Below, piece after piece: positions 23,013-40,655 of a stretch of DNA of 64,000 bases. A program made the position numbers and the translations under genes. Source of the stretch: Orientallactaga sibirica (lineage: Eukaryota; Chordata; Mammalia; Rodentia; Dipodidae); contig JAEOAD010000026.1 in the NCBI GenBank assembly GCA_036365145.1, positions 2,026,501-2,090,500 of the forward strand, written 5' to 3'. The notes under the pieces were generated by a model. It saw only the letters and a list, made by a program, of their open reading frames with translations. It ran no database searches and had not been told where the DNA came from. How positions within the stretch are numbered: the first letter of the stretch is position 1; each line of letters opens with the position of its first letter.

Positions 23013-25349
23013 CCTCTGCCTGGACGTTTGGGTGGCTGGTTGTGGGATGGAGAAGGGAGCTTTCTTTCCCAAAGCCAGCTGACCTGGGAGCATTCTGCTT
23101 GGTTCTAGGTCACTTTACCCGCTCCTGACTGCCATGTCGCAGCAGCTGTCCAAAAACAGGGAACTGGGGCTGGAGAGATGGCTTAGTGGTTAAGGCGCTT
23201 GCCTACAAAGCCTAAGGACCCAGGTTTGACCCCCCAGGACCCTCTTAAGCCAGATGCACAAGGGGAGGGCATGCATCTGGGGTTCATTTACAGTGGCTGG
23301 AGCTTGCGCCCATTCTCTCTCTCTCTCTCTACCTGCCTCTCTCTCTTTCTCAAATAAATAAATAAAAATAAAAAGGGAACTGAAATCGCCAAGCAAATAA
23401 ATTGTTCTGTTGACAGCTTTTTCTCTATATTGTAAGCTCTTCTCCTGAGCTTCCATCCAGACAAATCCTTCCATACACAAAAATGAAGCAGTTACTGAAA
23501 TGTCTCCTTAATTATTCCTAATTTGATTCATTCTTACCTTTTTGTTTTCTTTTTCAAGGTAGGGTCTCACTGGAGCCCAAGCTGACCTGGAATTCACTAT
23601 GTAGTCTCAGGGTAGCCTCGAACTCACAACTATCCTCCTACCTCTCCCACCTCAGTGCTGGGATTCAAGGCGTGCACCACCATGCACAGCCCACAAGTGT
23701 GACCTTCTTATCCCAGCCTGGGGGATTTGTTAAAATACAAGTGGTATGACAGTTTACCTCTCACCACCGGAAGGGCCAGTCTCCCCTTACCACGCACCCC
23801 CTTCTGCGTCTCTTCTCTCAAGAACTCGTTCTTTTAGTCAGCACCCCAAGACTGATCAACCTCATGACCTTCGCTCTTACTTTGAAGTTCACAGCATGCT
23901 TCCAGTGCCCGACACTTCTGCCCCGCAGGTCCCTGCGCGCATGCGGTCCTCACGGGACCTCCTCTAAATGCCCCACCCAGAGTGGTGTCGTCCAAAATCT
24001 GTTTGTCACTTCCACAGCACTCTCCACCCGTTCACGTGGGTTGTGAGCTGCGAGTTCCCCTGGAGGATCAGACTGTGCTGGGGGTGCTCGGCAGGTGACT
24101 CAACTGGGTGATCCTTTGGGGTCCCCGGGGAAGCAGCACTACAGGTACCCTTGTCACTTCAGTCCTTCAGTGGGCTCTAGTCTCGCCCCTCTGGTCTCTT
24201 TTACTGTCCTCGGGGTCAGAGCAGAGGCCGAATCAGGCCCTTCTGACCAGCCCGGGAAGCCCGCTATCTAAACCCTAAGTGTTTTAATATGCGTAGCACA
24301 CCTGGGCAGAAGAAAGGAGTACAGAAACAACTCCAAAGTCCAGCTTTTTTCCAAATTTTATTTATTTGAGAGACAGAGGAGAGACAATGAATGAATACGG
24401 ACACACCAGGGACTCTTGCCACTGCAAATAAACTCGACACATGTGCCACTTTGCACACGTGGCTTTTATGTGGGTAATCGGAAATTGAACCCAGGCCAAC
24501 AGGTTTTGCAAGCGAGTGCCTTTAACCGTTAAGTCTTCTCGCCAGCCCCAAGGTCTAGCTTTTAAAGAGGCCTCGTGAGCATCAAGAGTAAACTCAGCCG
24601 GCGTTGGAAAATTCCACTGGAAATTAACTTGATTAGCTATGTAGGCTACACAGAACGAAAAGCCCACTTGGATGCTTCACAAAGGTATCATGGAATGTCT
24701 AACTGCAGAGACACAACCACAGCCAGCGGTGGAGGGGCACGAGCTGGAAACCGCAGGAAGATCTGCAAAGGAAGACACAGACTTCCTTCAGGCTCCTCCT
24801 TTCACCTGTACAGACCGAAATGCCCAGGTGGATCGATGGGAGAGGGAAAAGCATTCCCTCGGCTTCTGGAAGTGGCCACTGTGCGTCCATGCTTGGCATG
24901 CTGGCAGACACATTTCCCATGTCTGACACAGGTTCTGCAGAGTACGCAGCTCCAGTGACATCTCAAGGCTTGAGGTACAAAGTGAAGCCCAGGGAAGGTT
25001 CTTGAAATGCAGCTGGCCCCATTCCCCAGGCTGGCACAGCAGGCAACAGTGACGACCCAGGCCACCCCAGGCTGAGGTCAGGATTTTCCAGGTATCAGTA
25101 GAATGAATGTGCAGGAAGTTCCAGGCCAGGCCGAGTGACCCCGTGTCCCTAAGAAGTCTGCACACTGGTACAGAAAACAGACCTTCCATAACAACAGATT
25201 TCAGCCCTGTAAAACCTCAAACAGCAACCACGCAAGCAAGAAATAGCCCATCCTTTTTCCTCATGAGCCAACCCTGCTGTCTCATATCCACACTAGCAGG
25301 CAGGAGATTACAGAAGTAAACACGTCATGATGAAATGATGTTCTCAACA

Positions 25350-25355
25350 TTTATT
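25350..25355 (-). promoter_or_regulatory. DDT polyadenylation signal
   Basis: AATAAA on the minus strand about 150 nt after the DDT stop codon, in unique sequence; the first such hexamer downstream. Confidence 0.7.
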
Positions 25356-25503
25356 TAACATGAGGCCAAGGAAGAGGAAAACCGTGAGCTGAGGTGACAT
25401 CATGTGTTTGTGGAAGGGGCACCTGGAGCTGGCATCTACCAAGCCATGACTCTGCCAGAAGGCTTCCGGAAAGCGCTGCAGGCTCCTCGATCCTTCGTGC
25501 CAT

Positions 25504-32053
<6,550 letters not shown>

Positions 32054-32059
32054 TTTATT
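32054..32059 (-). promoter_or_regulatory. Possible GSTT3 polyadenylation signal
   Basis: AATAAA on the minus strand about 960 nt after the GSTT3 stop; I see no closer AATAAA. This would place the 33-bp minisatellite in the 3' UTR. Confidence 0.45.
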
Positions 32060-32337
32060 GGATGACGCATGTCACAGAGGTCCTGTGACATGAGATAAGT
32101 GGGTTGTGACCGTCATGAAAGTGTCAAGTTTGGGACTGACAGAGGGACATGGAGACGTCAGTTCAGAATAGGCTTGGGGCAGTAAGGCTGCTCAGCTGAA
32201 CCTGGAGAGTCAGGCTATTACCAGGGACTTCCCTCCCTTCAAAGAGGTTCAGTGAACCAACCCTGCAAACTGTGGCGGCAGACAGCACAGCCCCAGATGG
32301 ATGGGGAAAGGCCCAAGATACAGAGGCCATACCTAAA

Positions 32338-32570
32338 ATACCCCTTCACTAGTCAACCCCCATCCCTGAAATATCCCTTCGCTAGCCAACCCCCATCCCT
32401 GAAATATCCCTTCGCTAGCCAACCCCCACCTGTGAAATATCCCTTCACTAGTCAACCCCCATCCCTGAAATATCCCTTCGCTAGCCAACCCCCATCCCTG
32501 AAATATCCCTTCGCTAGCCAACCCCCATCCCTGAAATATCCCTTCGCTAGCCAACCCCCATCCGTGATGT
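32338..32570. repeat. 33-bp minisatellite downstream of GSTT3
   Basis: Seven tandem copies of a 33-bp unit (CCATCCCTGAAATATCCCTT then CGCTAGCCAACCC) with few substitutions; the first and fourth copies read CACTAGTCAACCC. Because 33 is divisible by 3, open frames exist on both strands, but they have no start context or homology and are not genes. It probably lies in the GSTT3 3' UTR. Confidence 0.95.
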
Positions 32571-33018
32571 GCTCAGCCCAGGGCACATGGAGTAGGCTGC
32601 CTGTCAAGACTGAGGGAGGGAAGCCCTGCCAAGAGGGGGGGGTCAAGGTGAGGGCGGTTCTCAAATGAACATAACCAGAAGGGTGTTAGCTTGGAGAGGA
32701 TGGGGTCATGTCTTCACTGCCAAGTTCAATGGCTTATACTTGAGGTCAGGGAAGTGAGGAACCACAAAAGGTTTCAAAAGAAGAGGACAGGGCCCAAGTA
32801 AATGTTTACCAAAGCTCTTTCCAGAGGGCAGGGGAGAGCTGATGTTAGCACGCAGGTGGCGTGGGAACATTACGAGGAATGTCCACAATGCCTGGAGGGA
32901 ACCGGGGAGCACAGCCATGGACACGTCCTCAAAACAGCCAAAGGAACAAGCAGCCCCATTTCTTCCTTTGGCCAACCCAGTGTTTCCCTTAGTGGTTCCG
33001 TAGGCTCGGGCTTTGTCC

Positions 33019-33213
33019 TCACTTCAATAAACCCTGCACCGAGTGCTTCAATTGCTCCTTCACGGTGGGTTCCACTGGAGGCATGTCCTTGGCCTTCAGC
33101 ACTACTTCGTGGGCCTCCTGGAAAAGGTCCTTACCCACTGCAGCCTCCACACGCTGGCGCCACGCAGCTAGCTTGGGTCGGCTTTCAAAGACTTGGCAGC
33201 CAGCGCTGACAGG
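33019..33213 (-). CDS. GSTT3: GSTT3 exon 5 (coding part)
   Basis: 195 nt, acceptor CTCATAG. Encodes [20 protein letters not shown] through [12 protein letters not shown] at 33021-33019. The full last helix is intact. Confidence 0.94.
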   Translation of the reverse strand, partial: PVSAGCQVFESRPKLAAWRQRVEAAVGKDLFQEAHEVVLKAKDMPPVEPTVKEQLKHSVQGLLK

Positions 33214-36200
33214 CTATGAGGAGAGGGGATGGGGTAAAGTTCCACCACATACAAGGCAGCGTAGAATGCTTTAGGGTTTCTGGAATGGATTTCCCCCCAC
33301 CACCACCACCACCACAAGTGTGATGGGACCTCTCTGTGTCCCTGCAGGAAGGATGGTGGGCCTCTCTTTGCCCCTGCATAGAAAGACTTAGAAAGGGGCT
33401 GGAGAGATGGCTTAGCGGTTGTGGCATTTGCCTGCAAAGCCAAAGGACCTCGGTTTGATTCCCCAGTACCCACGTAAGCCAGATGCACAATGTGGCGCAT
33501 GCGTCTGGAGTTTGTTTGCAGTGGCTGGAGGCCCTGACGCACCCATTCTCTCTCTTTGCCTCTTCCTCTCTCTCAAATATACATATATATATGTGGTTTT
33601 CTGAGGTAGAGTCTCACTCTAGCTCAGGCTGACCTGGAATTCACTATGGAGTCTCAGGGTGGCCTTGAACTCTTGGTGATCCTCCTACTCTGCCTCCCAT
33701 GTGCTGGTATTAAAGGTGTGTGCCACCACACCAGGCATAAATTTTTTTAAAGAAAGACTTAGGAAGATTTACTCTATAGATGAGAGAAAGATGTGACTTG
33801 TCCAGGGTCCCAACCTGGGCAGGGAAAGCAGCTCTCCCCCAGACTCCCCAACGCTCCGCAGGCCAAGCCCCTCTACAGCACTCACATGCATCAGCTCCGT
33901 GATGGCCACCAAGTCAGCCACAGAAATACGGGGCCCAGTGAGGAAGGCCTGGTCTCGCAGGAACTTGTCCTCAAGCATCTGTAGGCATCTGTCCAGTTCA
34001 GCCAAAGTGGCCGCCAACGTCTCAGGGGGCACTGGCTGGCCCATTGCCACAGGGAACATTAGCTGGTGGGCCAGCAAGCACACGGAGTCAGACTTTGCCC
34101 TGAACCCATCATCTAGCCCACTTTCACCCACCTATGTGCCATTCGGTGGGTTCCCCTCACCCCCTCTCCTGCAAAAAGCCGTTCATGATCCCCCACTGCC
34201 TTCAGGACTAAGACTTCAACGTAAAGCCTTTCCCCATGCAGCAGCCATCTTGTCTCCACTCCCTGCCCACCTGCGACCACACCTGAGATTTTTTTTTTTT
34301 CCTGTGGGACGTGTGCATGAAAGTCTCTGGCATTCCAGGCTGATTTTCTAAGGTCCCAGTTCTAAACGGAACTTTTGTTATTAACAGAAAGTACCAGCCT
34401 GGGTTGTATACCCACCCTAGCTCTGTACCCACGCGGCTTACCTTCTGCCACATGACCCTGGTGCAGCAACTCCTCAGGGCCGTGTGCTGCCAAGACAGGT
34501 ATTCATCCACGCGGGCTCTGGCCTGTAGATCCTGGGGGTACCAGTGGTCAGGGGCTTTGTACTTTCGGCTCAGATACAGCAAGATGGCCACACTGGAAGA
34601 ATATGGAGTGGTCACTTTCCAGTCACTCACTGGGGCATTTTCACTACCCACGTGTGGCGAGAGGAGGAAATGAGGCTAAGAGAGGTTAGAGTGCTCAGAA
34701 GCACACGGCATACACTGGCCAATCCTTTCATCTGAACTCGGGGTGTCAAAGAAAAAAAAAAAAACCTGACAGATTCCAGAAGGAACCAGGAGGCTTCCAG
34801 ATAAAAGGCCCCTCAGGGTGATCTTGGGACCCATCCTCCACTTTCTCCGAAGGATGGAGAGAGCCCACAGCAAGGCTACTGTCTCCCTCACACTAGCCCG
34901 GGATGGGAGCATCCTCCCAGATAGTATGAGGGTATTTTACTGTCCCATCTCCTTTCCATCCGCCCAAAGCATCCGGCCATCTCCCCGGGAGGCCCTCCGT
35001 AATCACCCCCACTCACTTCTGGTCTGTGAAACCAGACCCCAGAGCTCATGCAGGAGAGTGCGCTTGCACTATGAACACGGTTTTACTCTGTGGTTTCAGT
35101 AACGGATACTGGCCACCCCCCTCACCCCAGCAATACAGCCATAGGCTAGAAGCCCTTCTTGGCTCCCAGCATATACAAGCCCATGGCTGATCCTTCTGAA
35201 AACCGGCTGCTTGACCTTCAAGAAGACTCAGAGCTGCTCACTCCCCATTCTGTCCCACTGCCACCTTGGTCTGGAGCCACAGTGTCTTATGCCTGAAGTC
35301 CCTACATGGCCGCCTTCACCCAGCCAAGGAACCCTTTCAAATACAAGGGGGTTTGCAGCTTTCCTCTGCTCCAGGCCTCCAGTGGCCCTCCCTGTCTACA
35401 GGAAAGGCCACAGCCTTCCCCAGGCTGCAGGTATTCCTCTGCCCTCCCCTCCCTCACTGAGCAGTACTGCTGCCAGCTCTTCAGCCTGTACCCCAACATG
35501 GCCCCACCTCACAGCCTTCACCCCTGCCCTACCCTCCAGCCAGAAGACACTTCCCACACACTTCACACCTAGGTCCTACTCAGTTGCCATGACCTCAGCA
35601 AGTCCCTCACTTGAAACCCCACTCCCAGGGCTGGGGAGATGGCTTAGTGGTTAAGGTGCTTGCCTGCGCAGCCTAAGGATTCTCCAGTTCGATTCTCCAG
35701 TACCCATGTAAGCCAGATGCACATGGTAGCACATGCATCTGGTATTTGCTTGCAGTGGCTAGAGCCCCTGACATATCCATTTTCTCTCCCCTGCCTCTCT
35801 CTCCAATAAATAAATAATTTTTAAATTTATTGGAGAGAGAGGCAGATAGAGACACACAAAACACAACACACGGGCTGGAGAGATGGCTTAGTGGTTAAGC
35901 GCTTGCCTGAGAAGCCTAAGGACCCCGGTTCAAGGCTCAATTTCCCAGTACCCATGTAAGTCAGATGCACAAGGTGGCGCATGCATCTGGAGTTCATTTG
36001 CAGTGGCTGGAGGCCCTGATGTGCCCATTCTTTCTCTCTCTCTCTCTGTCGCTCTTAAATAAATAAACAATTAAAAAAACACAACACACACAAAGAGAAA
36101 ACACACACAAACAACATACACTACACACAACATACAAACACAAAACACACACAAACAAGATACACTACACACAATGCACACAAACCCAAGACAGAAAACA

Positions 36201-37957
36201 CAAGCTGTGAGCAGTGGATCAGACAGGTGATGTGTCCCGTGACAGGTTCCCCAGTACCTCTCAGCCAAGGTGAAGTCCCCATCCTTCAAGGCTGGCACCT
36301 TCCTCAGCGGGTTCACCTGGGCAAAGGCATCGGTGTAATGCTGGCCTGTGCAGAGACCGCAAGACATCAGGAGGAGAGCCCTGAGCCTCCATGATATCTG
36401 CTTGCCCCCTCCTCTCCATCCGGGCCCCAAGTTCTCTTGGGAGCCTCAGGGATTGTGCTGGTCAGTGGATCCCAGATGCTGACTCTGTTAGAAGTCCACT
36501 GGTCCTGTGCTACCCCCCCCAGAATCCCTGAGGGACAAACAGATTGTCCACTTGAATCGGAGGATGAAGGTGAGTCCAGGAGTCCATAACCAACCATCCA
36601 TGTGCAGACAACCCTACCTCCATCCTGAGCATGGCCTGTGACCCATCAAAGGTGAGAATGCAGGTCCCATTGACCAGGCTGAGTGACCTGTGGACACTCA
36701 AGAGCTCTTTGCCCAACCCCCCCCCGACGACATTCCCAGCTCTCAGTCCAACACCTGCCCCACTGAGCCACCCAGCCTCCAGCAACTTAACGCTTCCTGC
36801 TTTTCAGCGCCAAGCTCTCAGAGCTCCCTCCTCAGTGGAGGTCCCCAAGCCTGACTCATTGCCACCCCTGCCACCAGGCCAGTGTCAGAGAGTACATAAT
36901 GTGCCTCGTCAATGTGAGTAGAGTGGAAGGGTCTAGGCGGAGCCAGGCTCAGTCTGACCACAGGCTCACCTGAGGTCTCTTTTCCTTCGACTGACCCCAT
37001 CACCCGGGTCCATTCTTTTTCCACAAACTGCCTGTGTGCATCCCCTGTCCTGCTGCAGAGGACCCTACCTGGAGGTACCAAAGGCAGCCAGTGAGAGGTG
37101 CCTTCCCCTGGCCTGCTCAGAGGGCTCTGGAACCTGTGCTTATACCCCTGTTCCAAGCTGTGTCTTTCCAGGCCAACCAGAAAAGCAGCAGTTCTAGTGA
37201 GAGTGCTGGTGTCCTCCCTCCCCGCCTTCTCACGGAGCCCCCTAGCTCACGGGAAACGCCCAGGGTCCCCAACAAATTAGAAGCCAGGCCTAGTAGGTCT
37301 GTAATCCCAGTAATTTGGGAACCTGCGGCAGACGGATCCCAAATTCAAGGCCTGATTGGGCTACAGAGTGTAACGCCTGGATAACTTAGTGAGTTTCTAT
37401 CTCCAGTAGTGACAAGACGGCTGGGAGGATGACTCAGCTTGCCTGCAAAACCTGCCAGTCTGGGTTCTGATACCCAATATCCATGTAAAAACAAATACAC
37501 AAAGTGGCACAATACATCTGGAGTTTGTTTACAGTGGCAAGAGGCCCTGGTATGCCTCTCTCTCTCTCACTGCAATTTTTAAAAAATTAAACAGGGCTGG
37601 AGAGATGACTCAGAGGTTTCAGATATTAAAGTGCTTACTTCCAAAACCTAACGGCCTGGGTTTGATTCCCCAGTACCCACATAAATGTTGCACAAAGTGG
37701 CACATCTGGAGTTCGTTTGCAGTAGCTGGAAGCCCTGGCACAGCCATTTTCATTCTCTCTGTCTCCAAATAAATAAACAAATAAAAATATTTTTTTAAAA
37801 ATTAAGCAAAGGGAAGCCGGGCATGGTGGCGCACGCCTTTAATCCCAGCACTCGGGAGGCAGAGGTAGGAGGATCGCCGTGAGTTCGAGGCCAGCCTGAG
37901 ACTACAGAGTGAATTCCAGGTCAGTCTGGGCCAGAGTGAGACCCTACCTCGAAAAAA

Positions 37958-37995
<38 letters not shown>

Positions 37996-40195
37996 AAACA
38001 AAGGAAGCCGGGTGTAGTGGCGCACACTTTTAATCCCAGCACTCGGGAGGCAGAGGTAGGAGGATCATTATGAGTTCGAGGCTACCCTGAGAATACACAG
38101 TGAATTCCAGGTCAGCCTGAGCTAGAATGAGACCCTACCTTGGAAAAACTAAAAATAAACAAACAAACAAAGAAACAAAGGCTGGAAGGATAGTTTAGTG
38201 GTTAAGGCATTTGCCTGCAAAGCCAAAGGACCACAGTTCGATTCTCCTGGACCCATGTAAGCCAGATGCACAAGGTGGTGCATGTGTCTGGAGTTCGTTT
38301 GCAGTGGCTGGAGGCCCTGGCATGCCCATTCTCTCTCTCTCTTTTTCCCTGCCTATTTCTCTCAAATAAATAAAGAAAAATAAAGTATTTTTTAAAAATT
38401 AAACAAACCAGGTGTGGTGGCACACAACTTTAATCCCAGTACTGAGGCAGAAGTAGGAGGATCGCCATGAGTTTGAGGCCACGAGGCCACCCTGAGACTA
38501 CATAGTGAATTCCAGGTCAGCCAGAGCTAGAGCAAGGCCCTACCTCGAAAAACCAAAAACACAGCCGGGCAAGTTGGTACATGCCTTTAATCCCAGTACG
38601 TAGGAGGCAGAGGTAGGAGGATTGCCATGAGTTCGAGGGCACCCAGAGACTACCTAGTTAATTTAAGGTCAGCCTGGACCAAAGTGACACCCTACCTCGC
38701 AAAAAAATAAAATAAACAAGGGCTGGAGGGATGGCTTAGTGGTTAAGGCACTTGCCTGCAAAGCAAAAGGACCCAGGTTCAATTCCCCAGGACCCACGTA
38801 AGCCAAATAAATGCACAAGGTAGTACATGCGGCGTCTGTAGTTCATTTGCTGTGGCTGAAGGCCCTGGCACACCCATTCTCTCTCTTCTCTCCCTATCTG
38901 CCTCTCTCTTTCTCTCTCAAATAAACAACAATTAAACAAGAGTTGGTTTTAGGGGAAAATACAAAAGCTGGGGGCTGAGGAGATGGATCAACAGTTAAAA
39001 GTGCTGGCTTGAGGGCTGGAGAAATGGCTTAGGGGTTAAGTCGTTTGCCTTCAAAGTCAAAGGATCCCGGTTCGGTTCTCCAGGACCCACGTTAGCTAGA
39101 TGCACATGCATCTGGAGTTCATTTGCAGTGGCTAGAGGCCCTGGAGTGCCCATTTTCTCTCTGTCTGCTGCTCTTCTATCTCTCTCTGCTTGCAAATAAA
39201 TAAATAAATAAATAATGTTTAAAAAAGTGCTTGCAAAACCTGCCAGCCTGGGTTCAATTCCCCAGTATCCATGGAAAGCCAGACACTCAAGGTGGCATAT
39301 GTGCCTGGAGTTTGCAGCAGCAAAAGGCCATGGTGCACCCATACACGCTCCCTCTCTCAAATAAAAATATTTTTAAAAAGTAAAAAGCCAAAAAAGGCCT
39401 AGGGGCCATGTGGTGGCGTGTATGATCCCCTGGGCTCAGTCACCAGTATGGGGAGGGGGATTTTGCAAAAGTCAAAGTGGGAGAACAAGAAGGCAGACTG
39501 CGCTTTGGAAGGGGAGATCTTGTGAGGGGGACAGTCCTATACACTTCTGGCCACTTAGACAAAGGTTCTTTAAAATCCACAGCTGCAAGCCCGGTGTGGT
39601 GGCGCACGCCTTTAATCCCAGCATTCGGGAGGCTGAGGTAGAAGGATCAGCGTGAGTTCGAGGCCACCCTGAGACTACATAGTGAATTCCAGATCAGCCT
39701 GAGCTACAGTGAGACCTTACCTCGAAAAACCAAGCAAACAACAAAAATAATATAAATGGGGTATTGCAGCCAGGCGCAGTGGCACACGCCTTTAATCCCA
39801 GCACTCGAGGGGCAGAGATAGGAGGATTGCCTTGAGTTCAAGGCCACCCTGAGACTAGACTACATAGTGAATTCCGGGTCAGCCTGGGCTACAGCGAGAC
39901 CCTACCTCGAAAAACCAAATAAATGAATAATAAATCCTGAGCTGCTAATTGACACAACGGCTCCCCCACTGGCACAGTTCCTCGTCGGTCTGCACACCTG
40001 GCCTGACCACTCCTGGGCAGCGACCCCCAGGGGTCCATCTGCACTCGGGACCCCGGCCTCCCCATCCCGCCCTCCCGGCCCACCCTTGAGCAGCTCCACG
40101 GGCCGCATCTGGAAGGGGATGCCGTTCTTCTTGGCGAAGATGTAGATGGCGCGGCAGGGCTGGGACATCAGGTCCAGGTAGAGCTCCAGGCCCAT
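33019..40195 (-). CDS. GSTT3: GSTT3, glutathione S-transferase theta-3
   Basis: Five exons: 40195-40084, 36345-36258, 34592-34442, 34062-33886, 33213-33019; 723 nt, 240 residues plus stop, intact. Theta-class plan: N-terminal thioredoxin-like domain (about residues 1-78) with catalytic Ser11 in LMSQPCRA, cis-Pro in [10 protein letters not shown] and the Glu-Ser glutathione-binding pair at the exon 2/3 junction; then an all-helical C-terminal domain with [14 protein letters not shown]. It conjugates glutathione to small electrophiles in the cytosol. I call it GSTT3 rather than GSTT1 because of [53 protein letters not shown] and [10 protein letters not shown], which fit mouse Gstt3 better than Gstt1 (recalled sequences, not aligned). 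Its position next to DDT agrees. No second GSTT1/3 copy is present in the window. Confidence 0.93.
33886..34062 (-). CDS. GSTT3: GSTT3 exon 4
   Basis: 177 nt, acceptor CCACCAG, donor CAT|GTGAGT. Encodes [20 protein letters not shown] through [14 protein letters not shown]. Confidence 0.95.
34442..34592 (-). CDS. GSTT3: GSTT3 exon 3
   Basis: 151 nt, acceptor CTTCCAG, donor AAG|GTAAGC. Encodes [20 protein letters not shown] through CCTRVMWQK, the inter-domain linker and first C-terminal helix. Confidence 0.95.
36258..36345 (-). CDS. GSTT3: GSTT3 exon 2
   Basis: 88 nt, acceptor TGCACAG, donor AGAG|GTACTG. Encodes [20 protein letters not shown], then DGDFTLAE; contains the cis-proline of the thioredoxin fold. 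Confidence 0.95.
36346..40083. mobile_element. GSTT3 intron 1: dense plus-strand SINE field
   Basis: 36,430-37,285 is unique. Then almost continuous plus-oriented copies: degraded B1-like 37,290-37,385; B2-like 37,420-37,575 and 37,594-37,800; B1 37,815-37,995 (long A tail) and 38,008-38,178; B2-like 38,180-38,400; B1 38,408-38,560 and 38,563-38,720; B2-like 38,721-38,940; a B2-like at 38,973-39,012 plus 39,225-39,370 split by a nested B2-like 39,013-39,220; B1 39,589-39,750 and 39,770-39,935. 39,375-39,585 is unique. Confidence 0.85.
40084..40195 (-). CDS. GSTT3: GSTT3 exon 1 (coding part)
   Basis: 112 nt, ATG at 40195-40193, donor AAGG|GTGGGC. Encodes [20 protein letters not shown] onward with catalytic Ser11, ending VELLKG. 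Confidence 0.95.
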
Positions 40196-40440
40196 GGCGG
40201 GAGGTGGGGTGGGGACAGGACTCGGGACCCGGTTCCAGGGAGCAGCAGCAACGGCAGGCAGGAACGGCTGGATCCGGACCAGGACTGAGGCTCTGCGCGG
40301 ACCGGGGTCCAGAACCTCTATGCACACCCTCTGCACCCATTGGAGGCTCCGGGAGAACTTTGGGCCAATCAATGGCGAGCTACGGGTTAGCAGTTTTACA
40401 GGATCAGCCTGGGCTGTGTGACCAGGTCCACCTCGGGTAA
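40196..40440 (-). promoter_or_regulatory. GSTT3: GSTT3 promoter region
   Basis: G+C-rich 5' flank of GSTT3 with an ATTGG at 40339-40343 and a CCAAT at 40365-40369, an inverted pair spaced like that of CABIN1. No TATA box is seen. Promoter function is inferred from position. Confidence 0.5.
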
Positions 40441-40619
40441 GTGGAGCGGGGAGGGAAACACGAAGCGAAGGGCGAGTCTGGCGGAGAGAGTGGGTGAATT
40501 TAGGGGAGAAAATTAGTGTTGTCTATCGCCAGCCCCACATCCCCTCCCTCCACCCAGGAAAGAGGGCTGAGGGAGGGGTGGCTCCAGAAACCAAAAAAGA
40601 AAGAAAAGAAGAAAGAGGA

Positions 40620-40655
<36 letters not shown>

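Larger units (their letters stand above)
19561..25349. mobile_element. CABIN1-DDT intergenic region: SINEs and broken antisense L1
   Basis: Mostly minus-oriented SINEs: B2-like 19,795-19,975, 19,976-20,155, 20,300-20,518; B1 20,524-20,683, 20,740-20,894, 21,180-21,308, about 21,340-21,455, 21,470-21,627; B2-like 21,640-21,810; B1 23,540-23,690; B2-like 24,355-24,548. Plus copies: B1 22,318-22,480, B2-like 22,528-22,715, B2-like 23,167-23,370. Between them are pieces of a minus-oriented L1 3' region (20,160-20,300 and about 21,850-22,130). Unique stretches 22,730-23,160, 23,700-24,330 and 24,560-25,345 show no gene. 22,999-23,012 is a CTCF-like motif. Confidence 0.8.
33214..36257. mobile_element. 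GSTT3 introns 4-2: few SINEs, much unique sequence
   Basis: Excludes exons 3 and 4. Intron 4: plus B2-like 33,396-33,590, minus B1 33,600-33,735, a (CAC)n tract 33,296-33,316. Intron 3 (34,063-34,441): unique, with a T11 tract at 34,290. Intron 2: 34,600-35,625 unique with nothing seen, then plus B2-like 35,630-35,825 and 35,872-36,065 and an A/C-rich (CACA-type) tract 36,080-36,205. Confidence 0.8.

Noticed and set aside
24575..25319. Several overlapping open frames of 60-130 codons between CABIN1 and DDT
   Set aside because: No recognisable domain, no splice context, overlapping frames on both strands, composition like non-coding DNA.
32252..32668. Open frames with an 11-residue repeat (plus and minus strands) and possible CRISPR-like array
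   Set aside because: A 33-bp tandem repeat without spacers; 33 is a multiple of 3, so frames stay open by chance. No CRISPR architecture, and the host is a mammal.
34853..35654. Plus-strand frames up to 147 codons in GSTT3 intron 2
   Set aside because: Pro/Ser-rich chance frames in C-rich intron sequence; one runs into a SINE. No homology recognised.
36510..37384. Overlapping frames on both strands in GSTT3 intron 1
   Set aside because: Unique C-rich intron sequence; no splice or promoter support and no known family.
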